Positions 59,336-60,424 of a stretch of DNA of 60,424 nt are shown one piece after another. This stretch comes from DATAEY01 sp045805565 (lineage in GTDB: Bacteria > Actinomycetota > Thermoleophilia > Solirubrobacterales > Solirubrobacteraceae). The stretch is taken from contig JBJMKZ010000034.1 of the NCBI GenBank assembly GCA_045805565.1, forward strand, positions 1 to 60,424. Reading direction: 5' to 3'. How positions within the stretch are numbered: the stretch's first letter is position 1; each line of letters starts with the position of its first letter. The position numbers and the translations under genes were made by a program. The notes beneath the pieces are model-generated. The model did no database searches, had not been told where the DNA came from, and saw only the letters and a program-made list of their open reading frames with translations.

Positions 59336-59362
59336 CTGGCACTCCGACGGCTAGAGTGCCAG
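59336..59362. promoter_or_regulatory. CIRCE element 1 (HrcA operator)
   Basis: CTGGCACTC, 9 bases, GAGTGCCAG: a perfect inverted repeat matching the CIRCE core GCACTC-N9-GAGTGC. It is upstream of the groES promoter -35 region. Confidence 0.9.
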
Positions 59363-59391
59363 GCACTGCGGACACGCGGCGCGGTCTTCGT

Positions 59392-59397
59392 TATAGT
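59392..59397 (+). promoter_or_regulatory. groES-groEL promoter -10 box
   Basis: TATAGT, the best -10 match in the window, lies between the two CIRCE elements. Transcription would begin near 59404 and run straight into the second CIRCE. No strong -35 is seen (TGCGGA at a suitable distance). Confidence 0.6.
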
Positions 59398-59408
59398 TCG
59401 TACCCGCG

Positions 59409-59435
59409 TTGGCACTCTCCCGCTGAGAGTGCCAA
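59409..59435. promoter_or_regulatory. CIRCE element 2 (HrcA operator)
   Basis: TTGGCACTC, 9 bases, GAGTGCCAA: a perfect 9-base-arm inverted repeat, one base per arm from the CIRCE consensus. It sits at the predicted transcript start, so HrcA binding would block groESL until heat shock. Confidence 0.95.
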
Positions 59436-59482
59436 GCAAAGGCAGAATCGTTTCCATCCTCGTAAATCGGGAGGTCCCATCG

Positions 59483-59776
59483 ATGAAGCTCAAGCCCCTC
59501 GGCGATCGGCTGATCGTCCAGGCCGTCGAGGAGGAGGAGACGACCGCCAGCGGCATCGTCCTTCCTGACACGGCCAAGGAGAAGCCCCAGAAGGGCAAGG
59601 TCCTGGCGGTCGGCGACGGCAAGCTGCACGAGGAGAGCGGCAAGCGCACTCCGCTGGACGTCTCCGAGGGCGACGAGGTCCTCTACTCCAAGTACGGCGG
59701 CACGGAGATCAAGGTGGACGGCGAGGACCTGCTGGTCCTCCGCGAGTCCGACGTGCTGGCCAAGGTCGAGTCGTAA
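59483..59776 (+). CDS. groES: Co-chaperonin GroES
   Basis: A 97-residue 10-kDa chaperonin that caps the GroEL ring. MKLKPLGDRLIVQAVEEEET, SGIVLPDTAKEKPQKGKVLA (mobile loop) and VLYSKYGGTEIKVDGEDLL are canonical. ATG 59483 is chosen for the GGGAGG 8 bases upstream. Controlled by two CIRCE elements. groEL starts 27 bases downstream. Confidence 0.98.
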   Translation: MKLKPLGDRLIVQAVEEEETTASGIVLPDTAKEKPQKGKVLAVGDGKLHEESGKRTPLDVSEGDEVLYSKYGGTEIKVDGEDLLVLRESDVLAKVES

Positions 59777-59803
59777 AACCGATCAAGGAGAAGCTGAGAA
59801 AAG

Positions 59804-60424
59804 ATGGCTCACAAGGAACTGAAGTACGACGCGGACGCGCGGAAGGCGCTCGAGCAGGGCGTTGACGCCGTAGCGAACGCGGTCAAGGTCACGCTCGGCC
59901 CCAAGGGCCGTTACGTGGTCCTCGACAAGAAGTTCGGCGCGCCGACGATCACCAACGACGGTGTGACGATCGCGCGTGAGATCGAGGTCGAGGACGTCTT
60001 CCAGAACCAGGGCGCCCAGCTCGTGCGCGAGGTCGCGACGGCGACCAACGACGTCGCGGGCGACGGCACCACCACCGCCACGGTCCTGGCCCAGGCGATC
60101 GTCCGGGACGGGCTCAAGAACGTGGCGGCCGGCGCCAACCCGCTGGCGCTCAAGCGCGGGATCGAGCAGGCGGTCGACGACGTGGTCGCCTCCATCGAGC
60201 GCCAGTCCAAGGAGGTCTCCGGGAAGGACCAGATCTCCCGCGTGGCCTCCATCTCGGCCGGCGACGACGAGATCGGCGACGTGATCGCCGACGCCATCGA
60301 GAAGGTCGGCAAGGACGGCGTGGTCAACGTCGAGGAGGGCCAGACGTTCGGCATGGACCTCGAGTTCACCGAGGGCATGCAGTTCGACAAGGGCTACATC
60401 TCGCCCTACATGGTCACCGACCAG
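59804..60424 (+). CDS. groEL: Chaperonin GroEL, N-terminal part (runs off the end)
   Basis: The first 207 residues of the 60-kDa chaperonin: MAHKELKYDADARKALEQGV, VKVTLGPKGRYVVLDKKFG, TNDGVTIAREIE, the ATP loop DVAGDGTTTATVLAQAI, and the apical-domain start EGMQFDKGYISPYM. AAGGAG precedes the ATG. The gene continues beyond the window. In-operon with groES, so it is HrcA-controlled here. Confidence 0.98.
   Translation, partial: MAHKELKYDADARKALEQGVDAVANAVKVTLGPKGRYVVLDKKFGAPTITNDGVTIAREIEVEDVFQNQGAQLVREVATATNDVAGDGTTTATVLAQAIVRDGLKNVAAGANPLALKRGIEQAVDDVVASIERQSKEVSGKDQISRVASISAGDDEIGDVIADAIEKVGKDGVVNVEEGQTFGMDLEFTEGMQFDKGYISPYMVTDQ

Overview
The window is high-GC DNA from an actinobacterium, most likely a deep-branching class such as Thermoleophilia (Solirubrobacterales-like). 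Grounds for this: GC-rich third codon positions throughout, tRNA genes without an encoded CCA, an htpX-pspAB pair, a MarP-type CvpA/serine protease, a lysA-hom-thrC-thrB block, DUF899 and DUF6529-type genes, and HrcA/CIRCE control of groES-groEL. The class-level placement is inference. The left end looks like the edge of a metagenomic contig, because gltB is only a C-terminal piece fused to unrelated sequence.

Layout. 0-3.5 kb: truncated gltB and complete gltD (glutamate synthase). 3.5-8.4 kb: cydAB with a small membrane protein, divergent from a flavin monooxygenase-tetR pair that shares a palindromic operator region, then tRNA-Glu. 8.4-11.4 kb: a GST-N-like protein, a PolX/PHP protein whose polymerase site is eroded, and a DUF899 protein. 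11.5-20.8 kb: a less GC-rich surface-glycan block with a sulfotransferase, five glycosyltransferases, a broken glycosyltransferase-like remnant and an ABC exporter, ending at tRNA-Val. 20.9-32.8 kb: secreted and membrane proteins of unknown role, a second sulfotransferase, a 1,203-residue zinc-ribbon/adenylate cyclase/AAA/TPR regulator, a GH3 lipoprotein, and a P450-lipoprotein pair. 32.8-35.9 kb: a roughly 3-kb integrated element at tRNA-Asp. It is bounded by 46-bp att copies (45/46 identical), has a decayed integrase, and carries a secreted protein with a duplicated signal peptide, TDTG repeats and a nine-histidine run. 35.8-48.3 kb: GGDEF/HD-GYP regulator, pspAB-htpX, an M23 peptidase, lgt, the lysine/threonine biosynthesis block, an orphan ParA and an FHA protein. 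48.4-60.4 kb: small zinc and SRPBCC proteins, a penicillin-binding protein, MarP, topoisomerase III, an ECF sigma factor with a fused zinc finger translationally coupled to a secreted protein, a Crp-type regulator, Nudix and ASCH proteins, and groES-groEL with two CIRCE elements.

How it works together. Most of the window is chromosomal housekeeping plus cell-envelope functions: cell-wall synthesis and remodelling (PBP, M23, GH3), lipoprotein maturation (lgt), envelope stress (htpX/pspAB, MarP), surface glycan assembly and export, and many predicted lipoproteins that Lgt would lipidate. Second-messenger signalling appears three times: a class III cyclase, a Crp-type cNMP receptor and a GGDEF/HD-GYP protein. 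About seventeen genes share one promoter layout: a TANNNT-like -10 hexamer 6 to 13 bases before the start codon and no ribosome-binding site. This suggests that leaderless mRNAs are common here. The most unusual objects are the tRNA-Asp element and its secreted protein, the polymerase-dead PolX, and the sigma factor with a built-in zinc finger.
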